64,000 bases of DNA, taken from assembly GCF_964019385.1 (NCBI RefSeq), contig NC_088646.1:42033908-42097907 (forward strand), read 5' to 3'. Below are positions 17,420 to 25,500 of this stretch, piece after piece (positions within the stretch are counted from its first letter, which is position 1; every line of letters begins with the position of its first letter). The notes beneath the pieces were generated by a model. The model saw only the letters and a program-made list of their open reading frames with translations. It was not told the origin of the DNA and did no database searches. The DNA is from Sycon ciliatum. Its lineage: Eukaryota; Porifera; Calcarea; Leucosolenida; Sycettidae. The position numbers and the translations under genes are program-made.

Positions 17420-17770
17420 ATGGACCCACCAAGACGGACGGACCTCGGCTATTCCCTCGGGAATATACCCATCCCATCAGCAGACTCCTACCGAAAGCGT
17501 CTGGTGGAGAAAGTGGAGAGTGTAATACGCCGGATGAGGTGGAAGGCGTTCTTCTTTCTCAACGGCGAGACCAGAGCGCAGGAGACCGAGACATATGGTT
17601 TCCCAAGCCAGAAGACGCCACCGCCAGTGCCGCAGCTAAAGGCATTCGAAGACGTTACACTGCCTGCACCTAGCAGTAACTCTTCACTCTCCACACTTCA
17701 CGCTTTCTCTTTTGTGCGCCTTGCTGTGTGGTTGTGTATTTCTTTAGTGGACCTGACAGCCCTGCTTTAG
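17420..17770 (+). CDS. 116-residue ORF of the 556-bp unit, copy 5
   Basis: Translation identical to the copy at 15196-15546. Confidence 0.45.
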   Translation: MDPPRRTDLGYSLGNIPIPSADSYRKRLVEKVESVIRRMRWKAFFFLNGETRAQETETYGFPSQKTPPPVPQLKAFEDVTLPAPSSNSSLSTLHAFSFVRLAVWLCISLVDLTALL

Positions 17771-17778
17771 TTAGAAAA

Positions 17779-17821
17779 GTTGCCTGACGATTGAAAAACT
17801 CAAGAAACTCGGAGTAGCAAC
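17779..17821 (+). ncRNA. Type I hammerhead ribozyme motif, array unit 5
   Basis: Identical to the unit 1 motif; predicted cleavage after 17816. It is followed by the 92-bp partial sixth unit and a (TA)n tract. Confidence 0.82.
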
Positions 17822-17948
17822 GGATTGTGTTTCCTTGGTGAGGACCGCTTCCATTGTGTACTAGCTCCAGTGCACCCCAGCGCTGTTGAGCCCTCTTTGC
17901 GGTGGACGGGACCACTTCCCCCTGTATATATATATATATATATATATA

Positions 17949-18161
17949 CTCAATCTGCGGACAGCATGCTGTTTCGTTCTTTTTGAACTCATCAGCGCAG
18001 CACAGAGAAAATGAGGCCGAACCTGATAGCAATGGAAATAAAAATTTCCAATCAGGCCCGAACGTACCTTGCTAGAGTGCTCAAACTGACAAGTCAGTGA
18101 GCTCTGCATAACGCAAACAGCAAAGGCACTACCCCACGCAAGAGTGCTCAACTGCTACAAG
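17949..18161 (-). repeat. Ribozyme-bearing module X, copy 2
   Basis: 213 bp between (TA)n tracts; the longest copy on this side. It forms an inverted repeat with copy 4 (18552-18762), so 17949-18762 could fold back on itself. Confidence 0.85.
17955..18000 (-). ncRNA. Type I hammerhead ribozyme motif (module X copy 2)
   Basis: Same sequence as 14882-14927: stem I CTGCG/CGCAG, CTGATGA, stem II GTTC/GAAC, GAAA, short stem III, cleavage-site C. Confidence 0.85.
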
Positions 18162-18206
18162 ATATATATATACACTCAGACACAAAGGATCTCCAAGTTT
18201 CTCACT

Positions 18207-18248
18207 GTTGCTACTCTGAGTTTCGTGCAAAAGCACTCTTCAGGCAAC
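18207..18248 (-). ncRNA. Type I hammerhead ribozyme motif (palindrome, minus arm)
   Basis: On the minus strand: stem I GTTGC/GCAAC, CTGAAGA, stem II GTGC-TTTT-GCAC, GAAA, minimal stem III (ACT/AGT, 3-base loop), cleavage-site A. Stem I and stem III match the array ribozyme but stem II differs fully while still pairing. Confidence 0.82.
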
Positions 18249-18251
18249 TAC

Positions 18252-18291
18252 TTGCCTGAAGAGTGCTTTTGCACGAAACTCAGAGTAGCAA
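18252..18291 (+). ncRNA. Type I hammerhead ribozyme motif (palindrome, plus arm)
   Basis: Same core as the minus arm on the other strand: CTGAAGA, stem II GTGC-TTTT-GCAC, GAAA, cleavage-site A. Stem I is 4 bp (TTGC/GCAA) because the palindrome centre truncates its 5' strand. Confidence 0.78.
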
Positions 18292-18404
18292 CAGTGAGAA
18301 ACTTGGAGATCCTTTGTGTCTGAGTGCATAACCCCGCTCTGTCTTAGGACATTGAGCACTTTTTGCCGACGCAAGAAATACTTCTATTGTTCTATATATA
18401 TATA

Positions 18405-18536
18405 TAGCACTCTGGCAAGGTACGTTCGGGCCTGATTGGAAATTTTTATTTCCATCGCTATCAGGTTCGGCCTCATTTCCTCTGTGCTGCGCTGACGAGT
18501 CCACAAAGGACGAAACAGTTCTGTCCGCAGATTGAG
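18405..18536 (+). repeat. Ribozyme-bearing module X, copy 3 (partial)
   Basis: About 132 bp that starts at a (TA)n tract and matches the 3' part of copy 4 in direct orientation, hammerhead included. Confidence 0.82.
18487..18530 (+). ncRNA. Type I hammerhead ribozyme motif (module X copy 3)
   Basis: Stem I CTGCG/CGCAG; CTGACGA; stem II GTCC-ACAAA-GGAC; GAAA; short stem III (ACAG/CTGT); cleavage after C 18525. Compared with copies 1 and 2, stem II changes from GTTC/GAAC to GTCC/GGAC, a compensatory change that preserves pairing. Confidence 0.87.
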
Positions 18537-18551
18537 TATTTCGCTCCTGCC

Positions 18552-18762
18552 CTTGTAGCAGTTGAGCACTCTTGCGTGGGGTAGTGCCTTTGCTGTTTGC
18601 GTTATGCAGAGCTCACTGACTTGTCAGTTTGAGCACTCTGGCAAGGTACGTTCGGGCCTGATTGGAAATTTTTATTTCCATCGCTATCAGGTTCGGCCTC
18701 ATTTCCTCTGTGCTGCGCTGACGAGTCCACAAAGGACGAAACAGTTCTGTCCGCAGATTGAG
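18552..18762 (+). repeat. Ribozyme-bearing module X, copy 4
   Basis: 211 bp, inverted relative to copy 2 (17949-18161), ending at the (TA)n tract that leads into R1 copy 2. Confidence 0.85.
18713..18756 (+). ncRNA. Type I hammerhead ribozyme motif (module X copy 4)
   Basis: Same as copy 3: CTGCG/CGCAG, CTGACGA, GTCC-ACAAA-GGAC, GAAA, short stem III, cleavage after C 18751. Confidence 0.87.
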
Positions 18763-18782
18763 TATATATATATATATATATA

Positions 18783-19517
18783 TAACGTAACCTGTAGCTC
18801 TTTGGTCCTCTTATTTTCTTATAAATTGGCTTCCCACTAGAGTGAAATACATATTATTATGTATGTACTTCGAAGTAATAATTATCGCAAGGCGTAGTGG
18901 GAACACGGTCCAATTAGGAGAGAGTGTGTGATAGCCAACCATGGCACATAATTAGGGGTTGTGAGGGGAAATAAGGGACAGAAGTGATAATAAACTCTGT
19001 GGGGAGGGCGAATGTCGGTAAAGTCAGTCAAGAGCAACGGAGATACCGTAGAATCCCGCGGATAAGCCCACCCGCGTATTAGCCCATGCTCACGCATAAG
19101 CCCAGGAAACGTTCGAACATCACAAGGCTTCGTCGTACAAGCCCATGGGCCTAATTTGTACCAAAAGTCCATAAATTATGGACTCTTGGTCGTACCATGT
19201 ACATGTAGGTAGTGCATGTAGTTTTTTGTTTGTTTGTTTGTACATTTCAACACAATCATCGGCTGTTTTCGTTTGAACAGTGGCTTTCAGCATTGCACTT
19301 CTCACTTCCTTGGTACTTTTCAATAGCACAATGTTGGTGTCAGCGTATAAGCCCATGCCCGCGTACAAGCCCATGTTCTTGTATAAGCCCACCGAAATGT
19401 CCTTGTGAAACAGATAAGCCCATGGGCTTATCCGCGGGATTCTACGGTATGAAGGATGTGAAGGATGTGAAGGATATGAAGGATATGAAGGGAGCGTGGA
19501 TAATGAGCCAGGGGCGT
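18783..19517. repeat. Dispersed repeat R1, copy 2
   Basis: Aligns along its length with 188-897, with small indels, and continues uninterrupted past the point where BEL-1 entered copy 1. No coding content is recognised. Confidence 0.8.
19046..19447. mobile_element. MITE with 25-bp TIRs and TA target duplication, copy 2
   Basis: 402 bp, same termini and internal ATAAGCCCA motifs as 445-845; TA at 19044-19045 and 19448-19449. Confidence 0.75.
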
Positions 19518-19739
19518 AGCATAGCCCTTTTTCAGCCTGCTTCAGAAGGCCATGTGACTCGACATAGTGAACCCTTTTTTGCAGCTAAGGATACTGGCTC
19601 AGCCAGCTCATTTTATATTTGCAGTAAACTGCACAAGAGAGAATTCAACGAGTTTAATTCAGCAGTCTATACATCATTTATTCATTCATTCTTCTAACAA
19701 CAACGACGCGACGACGGCGACTAGATGGAGACAGAGACG

Positions 19740-20075
19740 GAGAGGCAGAGACGGAGAGTGAGGGGGAGAGTGAGGGGGAGGCAGAGACGGAGAGTGAGGG
19801 GGGGGAGAGTGAGGGAGGAGGCAGAGATGGAGAGTGAGAGGGGGGGGGGGGAGTGAGGGGGAGGCAGAAACGGAGAGTGAGAGGGGGGGGGGAGAGTGAG
19901 GGGGAGGCAGAGACGGAGAGTGAGATGGGGGGGGGGGGTGAGGGGGAGGCAGAGACGGATAGTGAGAGGGGGGGGGGGGAGAGTAAGGGGGAGGCAGAGG
20001 CAGAGAACGAGAGGGGGGGGGGGGGGGGAGTGAAGGGGACGGGCAGAGACGAAGAGTGAGGAGGGGGGGGGGGGA
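19740..20075. repeat. G-rich minisatellite with runs of 9-17 G
   Basis: Imperfect units of roughly 40 bp built on GAGAGTGAGGGGGAGGCAGA, separated by long homopolymeric G runs. All long frames across it are low complexity. It lies in or before an intron of the adhesion GPCR gene. Confidence 0.85.
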
Positions 20076-20109
20076 CATTATGGGGATTGTTATGATGGAT
20101 AATTGACAT

Positions 20110-20320
20110 GTAGTTATATACACAAACTGTTTGGGATGGATACGGGCTGGGCAAGTCGAGAGCCGTCACAAGAGCTTTAAATGTCCGCCAGTCGCCTTCC
20201 GTACGAACCGCAGCTGGGAGAGCATTCCACAGAATGCTCCCAACAGCCTGAATCGAGCGATGCCAGCGGGACCAGGGAGGAACGGAACTTTTAGCAGAGG
20301 TGAAAGAAGGTGATTAATTG
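20110..20320 (-). mobile_element. Non-LTR retrotransposon (LINE) 3' remnant
   Basis: The minus strand translates without a stop to a stretch with WNALPAAVRTEGDWRTFKAL. This is the pattern (LWN-LP--VR ... FK--L) seen at the C terminus of many LINE reverse-transcriptase proteins. No upstream RT domain remains and the G-rich minisatellite abuts the other side. I infer a 5'-truncated LINE copy; the clade is not identifiable. Confidence 0.55.
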
Positions 20321-20576
20321 TTTAAATGATTGGGAAATTTTCAAATTCAAAGGGCAGTCGGGGAAGTGAACCATTGTTGGTCCCCTGCTGGGGGAGGGAA
20401 AAAGACCCAAGTGCCAACAGTATGTGTGGCACGTGTTGTGAGCTGACTTCAGAGTTTAAAAAAACTTGAACTGTCAGCGCCTTCTAGGTTTGGACTGGTC
20501 CCATAGCAAAGATGGTTAGAGCATTGCTCGTTTCCTTTATTAACCTTCATTTTATCTCTTTTGTTTCTTTGTATAG

Positions 20577-21174
20577 TTGTTGGATGAAGCAAGGACCAGC
20601 CTTCTATGGTGGATTTGTGGCGCCTCTCGCTATCCTGCTCTGCTATAACATTGTTATTCTCGTCAGAGTCACGATGTCTCTGCGAAACCGTCAAGCATCT
20701 ACGACCAAGAAAGGAGGAAAGAATAATTCTGCCCTGCGTGTCACGGTATCCCTATCTCTGTTGCTTGGTCTTACTTGGATCCTGGGCTTTTTCATTCTGA
20801 TCCATGAACACAAAGCCTTACTATATATTTTTGTCATTCTCAACTCAACACAAGGTGTTTACTTGTTTGTTCATGTTATCATTGGAAAAGAAACCAGGAA
20901 GGGGCTCCGTGCCATCATTAACAAACCACGTCAGAACAAGAAAGCAGGCGAGATGGCAAAGCCCACCCGCTCAAAGCAGCCTGATACTGCCACAACGAGT
21001 GGGACCAACCAGAACACAATAGTCACGTGCAATAACACAATAGTCACGTGCAATAAGATATCGAGCAGTCACAGTAATTCCACATCAAGGGACATGTCCT
21101 GCACCACTGATGCAGCCGTTCAATACTGGAAAACACACCAAACGAGTAACAGTGACGACTTGCTTTCAGTATAG
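20577..21174 (+). CDS. Adhesion-type G protein-coupled receptor, terminal exon
   Basis: The exon follows a pyrimidine-rich tract and an AG acceptor at 20575-20576, enters in phase 2, and ends with TAG at 21172-21174. It encodes about 199 residues. It starts at the conserved Cys-Trp of extracellular loop 2 (CWMKQGPAFYGG) and covers TM5 (LAILLCYNIVILVRV), TM6 (LLLGLTWILGFFILI, the family B2 GLTW motif) and TM7 (LLYIFVILNSTQGVYLFVHV). A basic, Ser/Thr-rich cytoplasmic tail of about 80 residues follows. TM1-4 and the extracellular region lie on exons upstream that I did not find in this window. A plasma-membrane receptor that signals through G proteins is the family role; the ligand is unknown. 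No lesion is seen. Confidence 0.88.
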
Positions 21175-21394
21175 GATTGCAAGAAGATTTGGCCAATTTT
21201 GTTTGTATAAGTGTTTCATACTTCAGTTTCTTTATCCATGAGAGTTTTTGGATTTTTATTTGCGTGAGATGTTACATTTGACGACTCTAATTCGTCCTTT
21301 TTCATCCCACCACCGTACCGGCTGAATTTGTTGCATTTCATGTCCAGACTTTCGTTTGACTTACAGCTACAAAATATATGATACATTATCGATA

Positions 21395-21437
21395 AATAAA
21401 TTCAATAAGGAACTCGGATGGAGTTTTTATAAATAAA
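21395..21437 (+). terminator. Poly(A) signals of the adhesion GPCR gene
   Basis: AATAAA occurs at 21395-21400 and again at 21432-21437, about 220-260 bases after the stop codon. Gypsy-2 begins 200 bases further on, outside the inferred transcript. Confidence 0.65.
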
Positions 21438-21635
21438 CTCAATGTCACATATTTCGTTTTTTTTGATGTGTTGTAGTTGATTGCCTCAACAGTACAATGT
21501 ACAACGTCAAAGAGGGTCGAACAGAAAACAAAATAATTGAATGTCATCAGAAAGGGAGTGAGGGAGAAAAAAGGTCGAGGATTTTGTCGAAGCCCACTTA
21601 CTGCAAGAAAGGTGGCTTATGATAAACTAACTGGC

Positions 21636-22386
21636 TGAAGTAGAATAGTTCGCCTCTCTCTCTCCACAAGTATTTGATACCATACTGCACGTTTATTTAT
21701 TGCTTCAAGTTATAGATTTTGAATTTGTACGTCGTGTTCTTCGTTTTGAGACTTTGCTTACCGTTCTGTTCTGTTATCCATACTCTGCATTCTCCGCGCC
21801 TGCTCTGTTCCTTTCTTCTCTTGCTATTATCATGTTTCCTTTCCTCTCTGACTCACACTGACTGTCAACTTGTCTAGTTTCGAATTGTTTCATTGTCCGC
21901 CAGATCGCAGAGATCGTTTCCTGCATCGTAGCTCACGGTTACTTTTCGAACACATTTTTGCGTAGGCATTTTCACGAGTTATGTTGACGTCATGCGCTTT
22001 CAGCTACGCGTCAATATTGCGAGCATGCGCATTGCTTTTGCCTTCTGCCTTATTTGCATGCTGCGCTTGCTGCAAAGGTTAGCGTCCCCACGCTTGCTGG
22101 CCGAAGCCCCATTGACCGCGCCGCGTGCGTACTCGCACACGTCAGCCGGGCTTCTCCACGTCGCCTTGCCCCGCCCCCGCCGGTTCCGTGGAGTTCCGGT
22201 TTTATTTCTCCTTGTTGATTAGCTCTCCCAAGATTGAGTTGTTGTTTTCTATATCCTTACCTAACTAATTCTTTTCCAAGTATCAGTCCTTTTATTTACA
22301 CTACTGTCAGAGTCCGCCGTTGTGAGTGCTGTGTGCATGTGCGGAGTAGTAGTGGTGAATAATTGTTGTGCGTGCGTTACACAACA
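21636..22386 (+). repeat. gypsy-2 5' LTR
   Basis: 751 bp, from TGAAGTAGAA to TTACACAACA. The interior is GC-rich near 22080-22200 and carries short ORFs that also occur in the 3' LTR. Confidence 0.93.
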
Positions 22387-22389
22387 GAG

Positions 22390-22404
22390 TGGTGCCGAAA
22401 CCCG
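22390..22404 (+). promoter_or_regulatory. gypsy-2 primer-binding site (tRNA-Phe)
   Basis: TGGTGCCGAAACCCG lies three bases after the LTR and complements 15 bases of the 3' end of metazoan tRNA-Phe with CCA. Confidence 0.88.
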
Positions 22405-22551
22405 CCTTGGATTTGAGGATCGTTGGGTCGTTCGTGTTGTAGTGTTCACCTGTGTTGGTGCGTTTGTGGCAGTGGTCGGTGCCCGTGCTTGTTTCCCGCA
22501 AGCTGTTCTACTAGCGTTTAGTATCGTTATTCGTAGTGTGTTCTGTTCAGT

Positions 22552-25500
22552 ATGAGTCTCAAGCTGGACAATTTCCTTCGTCCCTTCAAGGGCAAGGGGG
22601 ACGATTTCAATGCATTTCGCTCGAAATTTGGTGTGTTGGCCAAAATATCAAAATGGACGTCGGATGACGACAAGATGAAACACCTTCCGCTCTTTCTGGA
22701 CGGCGACGCGTTTCTTGTGTATGATCGATTGTCGGACACCGACAAGGCAGATCCGGATGTTGTGTTCGGCAAGTTGTCATCTGCGTTCGCCGTGACGAAG
22801 TCGCAGGCATACGGCCTGTTTGTACAGCGTAAGCTGAAACCCGATGAGTCGGTGGACGCGTACGTCGCCGATCTGCAGCGGTTGCTAGGCCTGTCTGGTC
22901 ACAGCGCGACTGATGATGAGGATACTGTCGTGATAGAACAGTTCATCAGTGGGTTACCCGTAGAATTTATCCAGCCCCTGCGCATGGCCACTGCTGGGAA
23001 AAAGTTGAAAGTGTCCGAGTGCGTGGAGCAGGTACGTGCTCTACAAGCTACGCATGCTGATTGTACACGCAGTCCGATGGTGGTCGCCAGTGCTGCACCT
23101 GGAGGTAATGGAGGTGCGTCCCGCAGCGTATTTTGCCACCAGTGCCACGAGCCTGGACATATTCAGCGGAACTGTCCTCGCCGAAAGAGGCACCATGATC
23201 GGCATGGCGGTGGAGAACGAACATGCTTCTTCTGCGACAAGCCTGGCCATGTCAAGTCTACGTGCCCGGAGCGCAAAGCTTGGATGGCGGCTTCCGCTGG
23301 CAAATCTGCTGCCGGGGTGTCAAAAGCTGACAAGAAAGCCCCAGTCCTGTGCATTTCAAGTGCCTCTGGTCCTGGCACCCTCCCGAGAATGCATGCGGAC
23401 GTACGTCGTTGTGGTGTCAAGTGTAACTGGGAACGTGTCACCGCTGTTATTGACAGTGGGTCAACCCATACACTGATCTCTGCTAGCTGCACCTCAGTAC
23501 TGCCCGCCAACTGCCCGGTCGATCGCACGTCGAATGTGCTCGTTGCCTTGGATGGCCAACCATTGCCTGTCGTTGGGACTGTTCGCCTGACGCTGAAACG
23601 TACTGACGGCCCAGTCCATCTCTCACCAATCGAGGTTACAGCCACTGTCGTCAAGAGTTTGGATGCTGTGGATGCCTCCGTGCTAATCGGGACAGACCTC
23701 ATTGCTGCAGCTGGTGGTCTCAGCCTACAGTATGACAATGACAACTTATTGTGTGGTGTCCGTTTCGGTCAGGCCGTGACTGCAGCTGTTCCAGGTACTC
23801 CTCCGATGGTGCATCCTTCTCCGTATGTGTCCGTAAGTTCTGATGGTGATGACACTGTGTTGCATACGGATGATGGTGAGGCCAGATGGCGCGCGGACAA
23901 GCAGTACTGGGAGGTGAAATGGTCCTGGAAAGATGATGTTGCACCCAGCGAGCCTGTCGGCCATGGCATCGGCGAGTATTCTCGCTCCAAGCTGACACCA
24001 GACCAAGAGGGTCTTTTCCAGGCCGAGGTTCAGAAGTGGCTGGATAGTGATTTCCTCGTTCCCCATAATCGGGAACTTCATGGTGACCCTGTGGCTGTTC
24101 TACCCTTGCTGGCTCAAGTACAGGAGCACAAGGGCACCACACCGGTCAGACCGTGTCTGGACTATCGTCTCCTGAACCGCCGTCTTACTTCGCAGCCTGG
24201 TCGCGATGCTCCTGTGTGTGAGGAGGCCCTCCGACGCTGGCGAAGTGATGGCCGCCCTGAAGAGTACTGTTTGCTTGATATCCGCAAGGCGTATCTACAA
24301 GTTCGTGTCGCTCCGGACTTGCTGAAGTTCCAGACAGTGATGTGGAACGGCCGTGTCTACACTATGACTCGGATGGGCTTTGGCCTCAATGTCGCCCCGA
24401 AGCTGCTGACGATGATTGTCCAATGGGTCACGCGCGACTTTGCAGGCGTCGATAGTTACATCGACGATATCCGCACGCCCATTGCATGCCGTGATGCACT
24501 CGCTACTCGTTTAGCCGAATTTGGTCTCCCGACGAAACCTGCCGAGCCACTCATCACTGCTCGTGTTCTTGGTCTGCAGCTCGCTCAGGACGACAATGGC
24601 ATTGTTAACTGGTCGCGCCGCGCTGGTGTCGATCTACAGCTGCCTCGGCCTGCTACCAAGCGCTCGTTATTTAGCTGGTGTGGTCGTTTGACGGGCCATG
24701 TTCCTATCTGTAACTGGCTCCGTCCCGCTTGCAGCTTCATCAAGCGCCTGATTGGTGCGAGCACCGCCTGGGACGACCCGGTCCCCGATAATGTGTTGCG
24801 GCTCTGCACGGAGGTTGAAACCAAGCTGCAACAGCATGGTGACCCTGCACGTGGTCGGTGGTGGACGAGCCCTGACGGTGGTTCTGACTGTGCTGTGTAT
24901 GTCGATGCATCTGATGTTGGCCTGGGTGTAGTCGTGTCCGTTGATGGCCAAGTGATGGAAGATCGCTCGTGGCTACGTCCGAAAGACGACAAGCGACATG
25001 TCAATGTCGTTGAGCTGGAGGCTGCAATCAAGGGCCTTTCTCTCGCCGTGGCCTGGAAATTCTCTTCTGTCCGTCTGGTCACCGACTCGAAAACATCAGC
25101 TGCCTGGCTCCGTGATGTCGTCAACAATGTGCGCCGTGTGAAGACAAGCGGCCTGTATGATGTCCTGGTTCAACGCCGCCTGCAGATCATTGCTGACCTG
25201 ATTGTCAGCGCACAGCTCCGTGTCACCATCGAGTGGGTAGCATCTGCCGCCAACCCTGCTGACGTCCTGACTCGAGTCCCTGCTACGTGGATCCAGCTGA
25301 GCAAGAAGTTGACCGCTACTGCTGAAGCACCTGCCAGTGTTAGTGCTGCCGTGACAACTCCGGTTGCCACCATTGTTGGTCCTGTGCTGTTGACTGACAT
25401 TACTTCTGCTCAGAGTACTGACCAACTGATTCAGACTGTGATCACTCAACTCGAGCAGGATCTGCCTGTTGCTCGTGAGTACAGCAAGGTGAGACCCCAG

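Larger units (their letters stand above)
15053..17924 (+). repeat. Tandem array: five 556-bp units plus a partial sixth, ribozyme and ORF in each
   Basis: Units start at 15053, 15609, 16165, 16721 and 17277; a 92-bp partial unit runs 17833-17924. The units are nearly identical; I saw one substitution, in unit 2 near 15829. Each has a 116-codon ORF followed 8 bases after its stop by a hammerhead on the same strand. (TA)n tracts bound the array on both sides. Identical spacing means cleavage of an array transcript would give 556-nt monomers. The pattern resembles tandem Penelope-like pLTRs or retrozyme arrays. Confidence 0.9.
18173..18326. repeat. Perfect 75-bp inverted repeat with a 4-base spacer
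   Basis: Arms at 18173-18247 and 18252-18326 are exact reverse complements around CTAC. Each arm holds a hammerhead core, so the palindrome is a head-to-head ribozyme pair. It lies between module X copies 2 and 3, with (TA)n tracts outside. Confidence 0.92.

Noticed and set aside
21992..22222. 76-codon ORF in gypsy-2 LTRs (also 27132-27362)
   Set aside because: Identical in both LTRs only because the LTRs are identical; no motif and no independent support.
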